Numbered from the stretch's first letter, positions 27,120 to 36,506 are shown. The stretch is DNA of 64,000 bases from Paraburkholderia heleia NBRC 101817 (GCF_000739775.1 NZ_BBJH01000010.1:29811-93810); one strand, 5' to 3'. Made by a program: numbers and translations. The notes: generated from the letters alone by a model not told the origin.

Positions 27120-30100
27120 CTACGCGGCAAGAGGCGTGCGCTGCAATTCGACTACATTGACCTGCGCGCCAAATATCTCGCGAATCAAGGGCAAAAGGTG
27201 ATCGTGGTGCGTGAGAAACAACACCTGGGTTTTCGCGGAGAGATTTCGTAAAGCCGCGAAACCGGCCTTTGCGCGCTCATCGTCGAAATTGATGAAGAGA
27301 TCGTCGGCAACGAAGGGCAGCGCCGCCTTGCTCACCAGTTGCAATTCAAGGGCCGCGATGCGCAGCGCGAGAAAAAGCTGGTCGCGCGTGCCTTCACTCA
27401 TTCCACTCACTTCCACGGTTTTGCCGGTGCTGCGGCGCGCATACAATGCGGGCGGATTGCGTTCGTTATCCACCACGAGCCTCGCGAAATCACCGAGGGT
27501 GAGTCCGCTGAATATTTCACCCGCTCGACGCAGCATCGGCCCCTGCTTCTGGTCGCGATAGCGGTCCGTTGCCCATTTGAGCAGGCGGCTTGCCGTCGCG
27601 GCTTCGAGATATTGCTCCGCGGCGTCGCCCATGGCGCTCAGGGCTTCCTGGCGTTTCGCTTCGGCGAGCGCGGCATTGGCCTGGCCGTTGATCGCGTCGA
27701 AGGCCTGCCTCGCGCTCACCTGTTGCTGCAGGCACTCGCTCAACGCTCGCTCGCCCGCTTCGCGTTTCTGGTTCACGGTTGCGAGCAGCGCGGGCATCTC
27801 GGAGAGAGGCTGCTCCGCGATCTCCGCCTCGATGGCCTCCTGTGCAAGTCCGTCGCCTTCGCGCACGAGCGTGTCACGCGCCGCCGAGATCGCTTTCGAC
27901 ACCGCGCGACGCGCGTCGGAACGCTCGGCGAGCGGCAAGGCTGCGTCGATTTCGCTCACGCCGGCCAGCTTCAGGATGGGCTCGATACGCGCCTGTGCGC
28001 CCGCCACCGCCGCCGCGGCATCGGCCACGCGCGTGCGGGCAACCTGCACGTCGGCGTCGGCCTGGGCGAGGGATTTCGCCGTTTCGCGCGCGGCTGCGAG
28101 TCGCGCCGCGAGTTGACGCGCCACGTCGATGCCGTCACTCGACGCGGGCCATTCGGGCGCGAGCGCCCCGGCGAGGCGCCGCGCGTCGGTGTCCAGCATC
28201 GCCAATTGCGTGCGGATCGCACGAATGCGGTTACGGGGTGCTTCGGCGTCCGAAAAAGCGGCTGCGATGGCATTGGCGAGTTCCACGGCGCCTTCCGCTG
28301 CCGCGAGCGTCGCTGCGCGTGTGCCGAGATTCGCTTGCGCGAGCGCCTCGCGCCATTGCGTCTGCCACTTTGCGTAGGCCTCCCGTTCAATCGTCAAACG
28401 GGCTTGCGCAGATGCGCTCGCGCGTTCGGCGTCGCGAATCTGTGCCTCCAGACCTTCTCGCTGCACGGCGCTCTTTTGAGCCGATTGCACGACGGTTTCC
28501 GCCCTGCCGATCAATGTCGTCAGTGCATCGTCTTCGTTCGCCGGCGCCACCGGGCGCAACGTTTCGAGCAGCGCCGCATGCGCGGCGATGCGCGCCGCTC
28601 GACGCGATTCGAGCTCGCTCGCGCGCCGATCGCATTCGCTCTGTGCGTTGAGCGCCGCATCGCGATTCGCGAGCCACGCGCTCATATCTGCAAGCGGCAT
28701 GCCAGCCAGCTGCGCATCAGTGGCAGTTTGTATCCAGGCATTGCGAAAGGCCTCGAGTTCGCGCTCGCGTTCGCTTAGCGCCGCAAGCTTGCGCTGCGCA
28801 TTCGCGCGCGCCGTTTCGACTTGCTGACGCAAGTTCTGCAACGTGGCCGCAGCCTGCGACGTGCCGAGTTGCGCGTCGACGAGTTCGTCGGCCAGACGCA
28901 TCGCATCGTCCACGGCGGGGGCGCCATCCGCGAGACTGACGCGCGCCGCCTTGACTTCGAGCCACGCGCTATCGCGGCGCGTGCGCGCCGCCTGCACTTG
29001 CGCAGTCGTGACAACCTTGTTGCCCTGCGTGAAATGCTTCTCCTGCAATTCGAAACGCCCGGTATCCTCTAATGCGGCTGAGGCCGCTTCTTGCGCCGCG
29101 GCCACCGCGCTCAAGCGCTCGCTTTCTTCTTTTTGCAGTGCGGCGAGGCGTGTGGCCGAGGGCAGGTCGAGCGCACGCAGCGCCAGCACAGGCTTGCTCC
29201 ATTGGCCCAGCAGTTGGCGTCTCTCTTCGACCGTGCGCTGCGCATCCGCCAGTTCGCGCTCGAGCGCGCCTTCCTTCGTCGCGCTGTTGCGAAACTCGCG
29301 CGCGTCGTCGAGCGCGGCGTGCAACGCATGCGGCACGTCGATGCCGGGCAGGTGCGCAAGCTGCCCCTGCAATTGCGCGAGCTTGCGCGTCTGTTCGTCA
29401 TGTGCCTCGCGCGCCGTCATGAGCGCTTGCTCGCGAAGACCGTGATCGCGCAGCAGGTTCGTCACCGTCTTGCGCGCGAGCGCGCCGGGCAGCGCCGCGC
29501 GCAATGCGGCTTCGTCGCCCGGCCAGCCAAGCTGGGCGGCAGCGGCGAATGCGGCGTCGAGATGGTTGCGGATCTCGGTTTCACGCACCAGCAATTCGCG
29601 CGGATGATTGACGCATTCGCCGCGCAGCGTATCGAGCGCGTCGATTTCGGCGGCGAGTGCAAGTGCGGCACGATCGGGCTCGATCGCATCACGCGACGCT
29701 TCTTTGCCTGCGAGATCGGCCTGGCGCGCTTCCTGCACTCTGCGCTCGGCGGCAATGTCGGCTTGCGCCTTCAACAGATCGGCATGAGCGGTGGGCGGTA
29801 AATCGACAACCTCGCCCAAGGCAGCCAACTCGCGCTGCTTGAGCGAAAGCTCTTCGATATAGGGAGCGAGGCGGCGCACGCGTTCGAGCTTCGAGCGCTG
29901 CGATTCGAGACTGCGCTGTTCGGCGCGCAAACGCTCGATGGCCTGTTCGACCATTTCGAGCGCGTCTTTCTTCTCGACCCAATCGCGCGTGCGCACCTGC
30001 GCGGCCTTCAGTTCGCCCGTTGCCTCGATGAACGACGTTTCCGCCTGTGCATACGCACTACCACTGCGTCGCGGAGCCCACAGTTCGGCCGCGCGACTCT

Positions 30101-30590
30101 CCAGTTCCTCGCGCACGGGCCCGAGGCTCCCCACGCCTGCCGCCGATTCGAACAGGACCTGCCCGAGTTTGTCCGATGCATCGAGAATACTGCGACCGCC
30201 TTCGACGAGCCGCGCATGATCGAGGCCGAACATCTGCTCGAAGAACTCCTTGCTCGTGCCGTCGAGAAATGCGGCGAGAAAGTCGTCGGGCAGTTTGTCG
30301 TCCTGCGGAGTGCGCAGCGAGTTGCGGCCGCGCGCGCGATGAAATCGTTGCTCGGCCGCGCCGCTTTCCAGCACGCCGCCAATGCGCAATTCCGGCGTGT
30401 TGTGGAGAAAATCGAGCGGCGTTTGCAGGCGCATGCCGAACAACAGTTCCGACACGGCGGTCCGCACCGTGGACTTGCCCGCTTCGTTCGGCCCCACGAT
30501 GACGTGGAAATCGTGCGCCGCGTGGGGAAACGGCAGGGTCGTATCGGTGAACTTGCCGTATTTGATCAAATCGAGTTGCTTGAGACGCAT
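27120..30590 (-). CDS. SbcC-like AAA ATPase (YhaN type)
   Basis: 1156 residues. The Walker A, VGPNEAGKST, is at about 33-42; long coiled coils (170-1000, rich in Ala, Glu, Arg) span the middle. The C-terminal head has the signature VSGMSEGTRDQLFLALRIAALE and Walker B in LPFVADDLFINFDD, then LFLTHHDHL. This is the SMC/Rad50 layout. With the phosphoesterase gene four bases upstream it forms a YhaO/YhaN pair, expected to act as an SbcCD-like nuclease complex on DNA ends or replication structures. The zinc-hook CxxC typical of SbcC/Rad50 is not seen in the coiled-coil middle. Confidence 0.85.
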   Translation of the reverse strand: MRLKQLDLIKYGKFTDTTLPFPHAAHDFHVIVGPNEAGKSTVRTAVSELLFGMRLQTPLDFLHNTPELRIGGVLESGAAEQRFHRARGRNSLRTPQDDKLPDDFLAAFLDGTSKEFFEQMFGLDHARLVEGGRSILDASDKLGQVLFESAAGVGSLGPVREELESRAAELWAPRRSGSAYAQAETSFIEATGELKAAQVRTRDWVEKKDALEMVEQAIERLRAEQRSLESQRSKLERVRRLAPYIEELSLKQRELAALGEVVDLPPTAHADLLKAQADIAAERRVQEARQADLAGKEASRDAIEPDRAALALAAEIDALDTLRGECVNHPRELLVRETEIRNHLDAAFAAAAQLGWPGDEAALRAALPGALARKTVTNLLRDHGLREQALMTAREAHDEQTRKLAQLQGQLAHLPGIDVPHALHAALDDAREFRNSATKEGALERELADAQRTVEERRQLLGQWSKPVLALRALDLPSATRLAALQKEESERLSAVAAAQEAASAALEDTGRFELQEKHFTQGNKVVTTAQVQAARTRRDSAWLEVKAARVSLADGAPAVDDAMRLADELVDAQLGTSQAAATLQNLRQQVETARANAQRKLAALSERERELEAFRNAWIQTATDAQLAGMPLADMSAWLANRDAALNAQSECDRRASELESRRAARIAAHAALLETLRPVAPANEDDALTTLIGRAETVVQSAQKSAVQREGLEAQIRDAERASASAQARLTIEREAYAKWQTQWREALAQANLGTRAATLAAAEGAVELANAIAAAFSDAEAPRNRIRAIRTQLAMLDTDARRLAGALAPEWPASSDGIDVARQLAARLAAARETAKSLAQADADVQVARTRVADAAAAVAGAQARIEPILKLAGVSEIDAALPLAERSDARRAVSKAISAARDTLVREGDGLAQEAIEAEIAEQPLSEMPALLATVNQKREAGERALSECLQQQVSARQAFDAINGQANAALAEAKRQEALSAMGDAAEQYLEAATASRLLKWATDRYRDQKQGPMLRRAGEIFSGLTLGDFARLVVDNERNPPALYARRSTGKTVEVSGMSEGTRDQLFLALRIAALELQLVSKAALPFVADDLFINFDDERAKAGFAALRNLSAKTQVLFLTHHDHLLPLIREIFGAQVNVVELQRTPLAA

Positions 30591-30593
30591 GGG

Positions 30594-31844
30594 TCATTCT
30601 CCCGTGGAAAGGCGCGCAAGCAGCGCGGGACCGACCTGCTCCACCAGCGCCGCGAGTTTGCCCTCGCGGGCGAGTTCGAGCAGTGGCGCGTCTTCTTTCA
30701 CTTCGCTGCGCACCTTGCCGACGAAGGCGCGCAAATCGCGTTCGAGCAGTGCGAGAAATTCGGCGTCTTGCGTGGCCGCTTCGACTAGCAGTTTGAGATC
30801 GGCGAGCGCTTCGATCTGCTCGTTCTGTGCAGCAGCCGTATCGGCGGCGCGCGTTTCGAGCTTGACCTTTTCCAGCCACAGCTTGTCATTGCCGATAATA
30901 CCGATCTGATTGAGCACTTCGGCACGCAATTGCGTGGCGCGCCCGAACAAGAGTCCATGTGCCGGCGACTTGCCCGTCACCGTCACGCGCACCGCACGCG
31001 GCACATGCGCGTCGACGCACAGCAGCGCTTCGAGCGCAGCGCCGATCTTGCGCGACAGATCCGCGACGCCCTCGCAGTCGCTCGCGTCGACACGCACCGA
31101 TTCCCAGCGCAGCACGTCGAGGTAAAGACGCTCGACCTCCGTGCGGGCGCCCTCGACGCTCACGAGCACGGCGCCCCGGCGGCCCGTTTCGCGGATGTGC
31201 CGGCCCTGCAGATTGCCCGGGAATACGATGGTCGACTCTTGCGCCCACTGCTGAAATTCGTGGACGTGGCCGAGCGCCCAGTAGTCGTAACCCTTCGCGT
31301 GCAATTCGGCACGCGTGCATGGCGCGTAGGACGCGTGCGCGGCATAGCCTTCGAGCGCGGTGTGGAGCACACCGATGTTGTAGTAACCGGCAACCGGCGA
31401 CGGGTAGCCCACGGCGAGATTCTCGACCACGGCCTTGTCCTTGAAGCTCTGGCCATGCAGCGCCACCTTGATGTCGTGCAGCACGTGGGTTTCGGGCTTG
31501 CGATGACTGAACACCACCACGTTGTCCGGCAAGGTGAGCTTCCTGGTCATTTCACTTTCCGCGTCGTGGTTGCCCCACAACGCGAAAACGCGAATGCCGG
31601 CCTTGCGCAGACGTCCCATCTGCTGGCCGAAGAAAATGCCGGTGTTGTGGTCCTTCCAGTCGCCGTCGTAGAGATCGCCGGCGATGACGACGAACGCGAC
31701 CTCCTCTTCGATGGCTCGATCGACCAACTGGCGCAACGCCTCGCGCGTGGCATTGCGCAATTGCGCGGCCGGCGCATCGGGATAGGCGCTCAGGCCATGT
31801 AGCGGGCTGTCGAGGTGCAGGTCTGCCGCGTGGATAAACTTCAC
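30594..31844 (-). CDS. SbcD-like metallophosphoesterase (YhaO type)
   Basis: 416 residues from GTG 31844, which has GAGGA seven bases upstream. Metal-binding motifs of calcineurin-type nucleases occur in order: HAADLHLDSPL, VIAGDLYDGDW, LWGNHDAESEM and ALGHVHEFQQW. It should be the Mn2+-dependent nuclease subunit that partners the downstream ATPase. The pair is transcribed away from the gene-free region before the centromere array. Confidence 0.87.
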   Translation of the reverse strand: MKFIHAADLHLDSPLHGLSAYPDAPAAQLRNATREALRQLVDRAIEEEVAFVVIAGDLYDGDWKDHNTGIFFGQQMGRLRKAGIRVFALWGNHDAESEMTRKLTLPDNVVVFSHRKPETHVLHDIKVALHGQSFKDKAVVENLAVGYPSPVAGYYNIGVLHTALEGYAAHASYAPCTRAELHAKGYDYWALGHVHEFQQWAQESTIVFPGNLQGRHIRETGRRGAVLVSVEGARTEVERLYLDVLRWESVRVDASDCEGVADLSRKIGAALEALLCVDAHVPRAVRVTVTGKSPAHGLLFGRATQLRAEVLNQIGIIGNDKLWLEKVKLETRAADTAAAQNEQIEALADLKLLVEAATQDAEFLALLERDLRAFVGKVRSEVKEDAPLLELAREGKLAALVEQVGPALLARLSTGE

Positions 31845-32668
31845 GACGTGTCCTCTATGGTGTTTGCGGGCGCTTAACGAAGAAAGGGCGATTGCTGTTT
31901 TATCGCTCGGGCGACAAGTGATGTGCGCTGGCGATTTCAGCATGACTGTGAGCCCGGATTGCCGCCTGGAATGTGGCGCGGCAACGGGGCCCAATTCTAA
32001 TCGACGCGGGTGGGGCGGCTTCGGGTAGTGTGGTGCGTCGAGGGTGAAGCGCGGCTCGCACATCACTTCGGCTCGAAACTTTGAGGAACTACAAAATACG
32101 TATTGAAATATACGATTGACGCCGGTGAGGTGAGTTCTAGCTCGTTGACGACCATTCCCGCTGTGTTTCGGGGTCGGAGAGCGGTTGTACCCGTGGAACA
32201 ACTATGAGAATTTGCATTGTTTCCGGTGTGGAACGCCCATTGGATAAGAGTTTCGCCGATTTCTCCGTTTTGAGAGAAATGTTTCACGCCGGTTTGGCGG
32301 TTTTTCTGAAGTGGATTGACGCGACGCGCCGTATATCCTGCTCCGATGCGTCTGTTGTTCTCCTCGTTGAGGTCGCTGTGCGGTTGGCCTGCTTCCGTGA
32401 GTGGCTCAACACCTCCGCGGTATTTCTTCGGTACTGGCTCGCTGATCGCTACGCTTTCTCGTTTTAAGTGGCCGGCGCGCGGGGCGCGCGTCTTATATTG
32501 CTTGCTTCGTCCGCCACGGTGCTGACTACATTTCAGTTAGTTGCATTTATGACGCTTCTTTGCTGAACGAAACGAACCGACTTATTCAGCCGCGGGGAGG
32601 CATACTCCACGGTTGCTTGCCGATTTAGCAACGAATAACCGGACAAGCTCATTGCGGGGAGGCGGCGG
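31845..32668. other. Gene-free region between the nuclease pair and the Ash remnant
   Basis: About 820 bases, lower in GC than the flanks around 32080-32620. Short open frames occur (for example 32204-32467 plus) but have no ribosome site, no domain and odd composition. No RNA gene was recognised. It presumably holds the promoter of the nuclease operon. Confidence 0.4.
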
Positions 32669-32953
32669 TCAGGCGCCTTGGCGCGTCACCGTGACGAGCG
32701 GTATGCCCCCGCCCACCTCCCAGCCCTCGCGAAAACCCGCATCACGTGAGAATTAACGGGCGGCGCTGCTTCGGCTATGCCGTAGGCAACCGGTTTGGAA
32801 TCCCGGGGTAAAACACAAGCGGCGGACACGAGTACATGGTGCAACCCGTGGCCGCCGAGACGTCGACCCAAAGAACGGACGGCGCTCGGTCACTGATTGG
32901 ACATGAACACAAGGCGTGAGAGTTCATTCTGACGCGTGGACGGGAGCGCTCAT
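32669..32953 (-). pseudogene. Ash-like phage/plasmid ORF with two internal stops
   Basis: One frame of 95 codons runs from ATG 32953 to TGA 32669. It contains LCFTPGFQTGCLRHSRSSAAR then FSRDAGFREGWEVGGG, ending VTVTRQGA. The TGFQxGCLRHSRSS block is the mark of the Ash family of P4-like satellite phages. The frame is broken by stops at codon 10 and after SSAAR. Whether these are decay or whether such ORFs are often interrupted in this genus is not known to me, so function is doubtful. Confidence 0.5.
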
Positions 32954-33326
32954 CGTCGATGATGGTATTTGAGGGCAAATCAAGGTCGGCGAAGTTGGAG
33001 TGTCGTGGCTAAGTGGACGGCTCGCCGTGCCGACCCGTCAGGGGTCATGCCTGGAATTGGCGCATTATCGCAGTGGGTCCATATGGCGCCCCTCAATGAC
33101 AAGCCACATAGTTGTTGCCGGCGCATCGTGCGATGCAGCTCAATGCGATGGCCGTCGCCTATTGGCGACAACACTTGTTCTTCAGGAGGGGATGCGGAAC
33201 ATGGCGCCTATCCAGTTCATCAGATCGGGCTGGATCTCGGCCAGGACAGCTAAGACATCCTCGCCTTCAGCGGGCCAACAGGTACTCCGGATTGGAAGCC
33301 GCGAAGCGTTGAGGTACGTCGGTGAT
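32954..33326. other. Gene-free stretch before the centromere array
   Basis: About 370 bases with no convincing gene. The minus-strand reading near 33182-33270 (LAVLAEIQPDLMNWIGAMF) looks locally protein-like and may be a short remnant. Confidence 0.35.
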
Positions 33327-33343
33327 GTGTCGAGTCGACACAC
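33327..33343. repeat. parS-like palindrome 1
   Basis: TGTGTCGAGTCGACACA: two 8-bp arms around a single central base. The centre is G here and C in the others, so this copy is reversed relative to the rest. Copy 1 of 6 in the array that follows parB. Confidence 0.75.
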
Positions 33344-33545
33344 AGGTTCGCAGATGGGGCACATGCGCTGTGACGACGCTGACTGCAGCCGGGGCGGCGG
33401 CCGGCGCCAGGGACATCTGCGCGAGCGGTTCGCCTTTTCACACGTGGGCGCACCGGGCGCTTCCTCACGAACCGCGTGAGCTACCAATGTGGCTTGCCTC
33501 AGATCACGTTGACCCGTAGCCACTACTGCGGAGAGCCGGTGACCG

Positions 33546-33562
33546 TGTGTCGACTCGACACA
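33546..33562. repeat. parS-like palindrome 2
   Basis: TGTGTCGACTCGACACA, exact consensus, with a further matching G/C pair outside (19 bp in all). Confidence 0.78.
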
Positions 33563-33730
33563 CCGCCTCAGCCGACAAATCAGCAGTCGAGAAATGGAAT
33601 GTGGCCTGGCAAACCGCACGATGTGCGCAGCCAGAGAGAAGGACTTATGCCTTGTTCTCGTCCTGCCAGGGATTGGGCGTGTCCTGGATCGCAATCCCCT
33701 CAGGCAACGACGAAGAGGAAGCGGTGACCG

Positions 33731-33747
33731 TGTGTCGACTCGACACA
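33731..33747. repeat. parS-like palindrome 3
   Basis: TGTGTCGACTCGACACA, exact consensus and again 19 bp symmetric. The preceding bases TGACC are shared with copy 2. Confidence 0.78.
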
Positions 33748-33868
33748 CGGCTCGAACGAACAAGCAACGGATCGTCCCCTCGCACACGGGGCGATTAAGG
33801 CACGGGGGAGATGCCTCATCCTCATGAGTGTTGTCATGCGTCCCATGGGTTTGCAGCCTCTGCCCGCG

Positions 33869-33885
33869 TGTGTCGACTCGACACA
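33869..33885. repeat. parS-like palindrome 4
   Basis: TGTGTCGACTCGACACA, exact 17-bp consensus. Confidence 0.78.
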
Positions 33886-34025
33886 GCGCCCAACCCCAAG
33901 CAAATAAATTCGGGGGCCGCCGCACCCTTTTTTCGAGTACGCCGCACACCGACCGCAACCGCTCGACGCTGGACGAGTAGTCGATGCCGCCATCCCCTTC
34001 GTCTTTCGGCTAGCGTGATCGGTCG

Positions 34026-34042
34026 TGTGTCGACTCGACACA
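34026..34042. repeat. parS-like palindrome 5
   Basis: TGTGTCGACTCGACACA, exact consensus, symmetric over 19 bp. Confidence 0.78.
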
Positions 34043-34162
34043 CGAGGCAGGTCGACGACTCCTGACACCTGGAAACGCTCGTTCCCACGACCCCGCCTCG
34101 CGCGTCGCCCCGCCCGCGGCATTGTCACAATGCCCGCGTTCCCCTGCGATTGACCTTAACTG

Positions 34163-34179
34163 TGTGTCAACTCGACACA
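34163..34179. repeat. parS-like palindrome 6 (imperfect)
   Basis: TGTGTCAACTCGACACA: one base (A for G at position 7) breaks the symmetry. It is the copy nearest parB, just beyond the parB terminator. Confidence 0.7.
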
Positions 34180-34191
34180 CAACCCGAGCCG

Positions 34192-34222
34192 CAAAAAAGA
34201 AAAAGCCCGCCAAAGCGGGCTT
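34192..34222 (-). terminator. Intrinsic terminator of the parAB operon
   Basis: Read on the minus strand: AAGCCCGC, loop TTTG, GCGGGCTT and then TTTCTTTTTT. It lies about 30 bases past the parB stop, a textbook position and shape for rho-independent termination. Confidence 0.85.
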
Positions 34223-34251
34223 CCCTCCACATCAACCACCTCGCGGCTTAG

Positions 34252-35247
34252 TCAGCCGGGCTTCACATTGAACAGCTGACTAATCAGCTCCCGAATTTGC
34301 GTCTCCTGGGCATCCGACAACACGCCCGTCTTGAGCTTCACCGTGAAGCTGTTGGTATCTTTGGTAATGCTGCCAGCGTGGCTCTTGCCCGAAAAGATTT
34401 TCTCGATGCTGCGCTCGGATACCCTTTCGGTCGATTCACCCCGGCTAGCTTGCGCTCCGATCGCCGCGGCCAGCTTGCCTTGATCCAGCGTCCGGCCGAC
34501 CACGGCCGGCCACAACTCGCGCGCCGCCGAAAGACCTGCCGAGCCGTACTTCTTGATTGCCGAAACAACCTCGTCAGCAGCCGACCCGCCGAGCAGCCGC
34601 GGATTCAGATCAAGATCGCGTCGAATGAAATCCGGAAGATTCTCAAAGGCCAAAAAGCGGTACAAGCCTTTGCGCGACATGCCCAACGCCTCGGCCATAC
34701 GCTTGCGAGTCGGAAATTCCCGCTCGGCGCGGCGCAGCGATTGCCCAATTTCATAATCAGTGAGGTCTTCCCGGCCCACGTTTTCCACGAGCGCGAGCAC
34801 CGCCATGTCCTGATCGGAGCACTCGATCACAGAGGCACGAATGTCCTGCGCCTGAATCAGGGCGTGCGCGCGAAGACGTCGTTCGCCGGCGATTAGCTGA
34901 TAGCCGTTCTCCGCGCGGCGAACGACGATCGGTTCGACGAGTCCGACTTCGCGGATCGATTCAGCCAGCGAGGCAAGGCCCTCGTCGCTGAAAATCTTGC
35001 GCGGCTGCCACGGGTTCGGCTGAATCGCGTTCACCGGAAGCATGAGCTTGTCGCTCGTGCTTTCCAGTTCCTGGATGCGCTGCTGCGCCACCGCCAACGC
35101 GCCGAGCATGCCGGGCCCAGTCTTGAATGCACTGCTGCGGCGCGGCTCGGCTGCAGCGACGGCGGCCGGACGTTCGGCGGCTGGCCGCTCCGAAGACGAG
35201 CCGAGTTCACGGGTCTTCGCCGCCATCTTGTCGCGGAATGAACTCAC
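34252..35247 (-). CDS. parB: ParB-family centromere-binding protein
   Basis: 331 residues from GTG 35247, which overlaps the parA stop as GTGA and has GGAGGG upstream. After a variable N-terminus (1-80) comes the ParB/Srx domain: IQPNPWQPRKIFSDEGLASLAESI and the CTP-site motif GERRLRA. The HTH region follows (LTDYEIGQSLRRAEREFPTRKRMAEALGMSRKGLYRFL), then a C-terminal dimer part. ParB should bind the TGTGTCGA palindromes just downstream and spread from them. With ParA it segregates this replicon. Confidence 0.93.
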   Translation of the reverse strand: MSSFRDKMAAKTRELGSSSERPAAERPAAVAAAEPRRSSAFKTGPGMLGALAVAQQRIQELESTSDKLMLPVNAIQPNPWQPRKIFSDEGLASLAESIREVGLVEPIVVRRAENGYQLIAGERRLRAHALIQAQDIRASVIECSDQDMAVLALVENVGREDLTDYEIGQSLRRAEREFPTRKRMAEALGMSRKGLYRFLAFENLPDFIRRDLDLNPRLLGGSAADEVVSAIKKYGSAGLSAARELWPAVVGRTLDQGKLAAAIGAQASRGESTERVSERSIEKIFSGKSHAGSITKDTNSFTVKLKTGVLSDAQETQIRELISQLFNVKPG

Positions 35248-36452
35248 TTGCCGGCCCTCCATTGTTCTACGTAAAGATCGTCGATCCACTGTACGTAATC
35301 GGTCAGCGGCTGACGCACGCGCGCCACCGTCTTGTCAGCGAGGTCTCCCTTGCTGATGTCGAACACGGTAGCCATGGCGAGTGCGCCGTTACTCATCGCG
35401 GAACTGGCCGGCACCTCGAGCGCGTTCACCCAGTCCTTGTAAGTCCGCTGCACCCATGAACGCACGACGGGTGCCGAAGACGTCTTGCCGTAGTCGACCT
35501 TCGAAAGCAGGACGGAAACGAAGTCGTAGGTCTTCTCGTCGCCGCGTTCCATGATCGTGTGTGCGAGGTCTGAAAACAGACTCCAGAACGACACCGAGCT
35601 GATGAAATCCAGGCTTTCGGGCACGAGCGGCATGACCATCGCGTCGGCGGCCATGAGCGCATTGATCGTGAGATAGGACAGCGACGGCGCCGTATCCAGA
35701 ATGATGTAGTCGTATTGCTTACGCAGCGCCTCCACCCCCTGGCGCAGCAGGTCCCAGAACTTGAACCCCGGGTTCTTGATCACGGTGCCCGGAATATGGA
35801 ACTCCGCGGAAAAGAGCGTAGGGTGCGCGGGAATGACGTCGAGCCCGTCCCAGTAGGTTTCCTGCACGAAATTCAGCAGACCGCCTTCCATATGCGGGTC
35901 GTAGATGAACGGCAGGACCGTGCTATCCTCAGTCACTTCCTTTTCGGCATACAGACCGCAGAGTTCCGTGAGCGACGCTTGCGGGTCCAGGTCGATCAGC
36001 AGAACCTTGCGGCCACGCAAGGTCAGGCCTTGCGCGAGACACATGGTCGTGGTCGTTTTCGTCGAGCCGCCCTTGAAGTTGGCAACGAGGATGACCTTGC
36101 CGTCGGCATCGCGCACGCCGGTGTGAAGCGGTGTCTGATAAATGTCGGAAACCTGCTGGACCCAGGTTCTCGCTTCAGGGAGGGTGAAGACCCGGCTGCG
36201 CCCGGACCCCTGCGCCACACCTTGTGGGAGGCCCTCGCGAGTGGCGAGCAGGTTGTTCAGTTTGATGCGATCAATACCGCACATCTCTGCGACTTGAGCG
36301 GACGTAAATGTGGGGGCCATCTTTCGCGGCCGCGGCGCCAGCATCATCTCCCGAAGCTCCTCAGATAGACGGCCGGCCTCTTCGGCAAATTCAGTGATCG
36401 CGGAAAGATCCACACGTCGATCGATCGACGGCAATTCGATAGTTTTTGCCAT
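35244..36452 (-). CDS. parA: ParA-family partition ATPase with N-terminal HTH
   Basis: 402 residues. An N-terminal region (about 45-110: PTFTSAQVAEMCGIDRIKLNNLL, RVFTLPEARTWVQQ) is a DNA-binding HTH as in plasmid type Ia ParA proteins, which repress their own promoter. The ATPase has the deviant Walker A KGGSTKTTTT, LLIDLDPQASLT and ILDTAPSLSYLT. Three AAAGCGTA-type repeats abut its start (36455-36506), a likely autoregulatory operator. There is no clear ribosome site. It forms an operon with parB and is divergent from the iteron region and rep. Confidence 0.93.
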   Translation of the reverse strand: MAKTIELPSIDRRVDLSAITEFAEEAGRLSEELREMMLAPRPRKMAPTFTSAQVAEMCGIDRIKLNNLLATREGLPQGVAQGSGRSRVFTLPEARTWVQQVSDIYQTPLHTGVRDADGKVILVANFKGGSTKTTTTMCLAQGLTLRGRKVLLIDLDPQASLTELCGLYAEKEVTEDSTVLPFIYDPHMEGGLLNFVQETYWDGLDVIPAHPTLFSAEFHIPGTVIKNPGFKFWDLLRQGVEALRKQYDYIILDTAPSLSYLTINALMAADAMVMPLVPESLDFISSVSFWSLFSDLAHTIMERGDEKTYDFVSVLLSKVDYGKTSSAPVVRSWVQRTYKDWVNALEVPASSAMSNGALAMATVFDISKGDLADKTVARVRQPLTDYVQWIDDLYVEQWRAGK

Positions 36453-36454
36453 TA

Positions 36455-36506
36455 ATACGCTTTTTATCAGAATTTGGATAAAGCGTAGAATACAGCAAAA
36501 GCGTAT
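36455..36506. promoter_or_regulatory. Likely ParA operator/promoter region
   Basis: ATACGCTTTT at 36455-36464 is mirrored by AAAAGCGTAT at 36497-36506, with a third related copy, AAAGCGTA, at 36480-36487 in the same direction as the second. The region lies directly before the parA ATG and contains AT-rich promoter-like sequence. Control by the HTH of ParA is inferred. Confidence 0.6.

Noticed and set aside
27339..28778. Open frame of 479 codons opposite the SbcC-like gene
   Set aside because: Antisense shadow of a GC-rich gene with His/Arg-rich translation; the minus-strand gene has clear ATPase motifs.
32204..32467. Possible small gene of 87 codons
   Set aside because: No ribosome site, no domain, and unusual composition.
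33182..33958. Long open frame of about 258 codons on the minus strand across five of the palindromes
   Set aside because: Arginine- and serine-rich translation with each palindrome read as VDTR or ESTHG; no ribosome site or domain. Openness follows from the GC-rich sequence and the repeats. Only the last 30 codons look locally protein-like.
33327..34179. CRISPR array
   Set aside because: The repeats are short palindromes with spacers of very different length (120-200 bases), and no cas genes are present.
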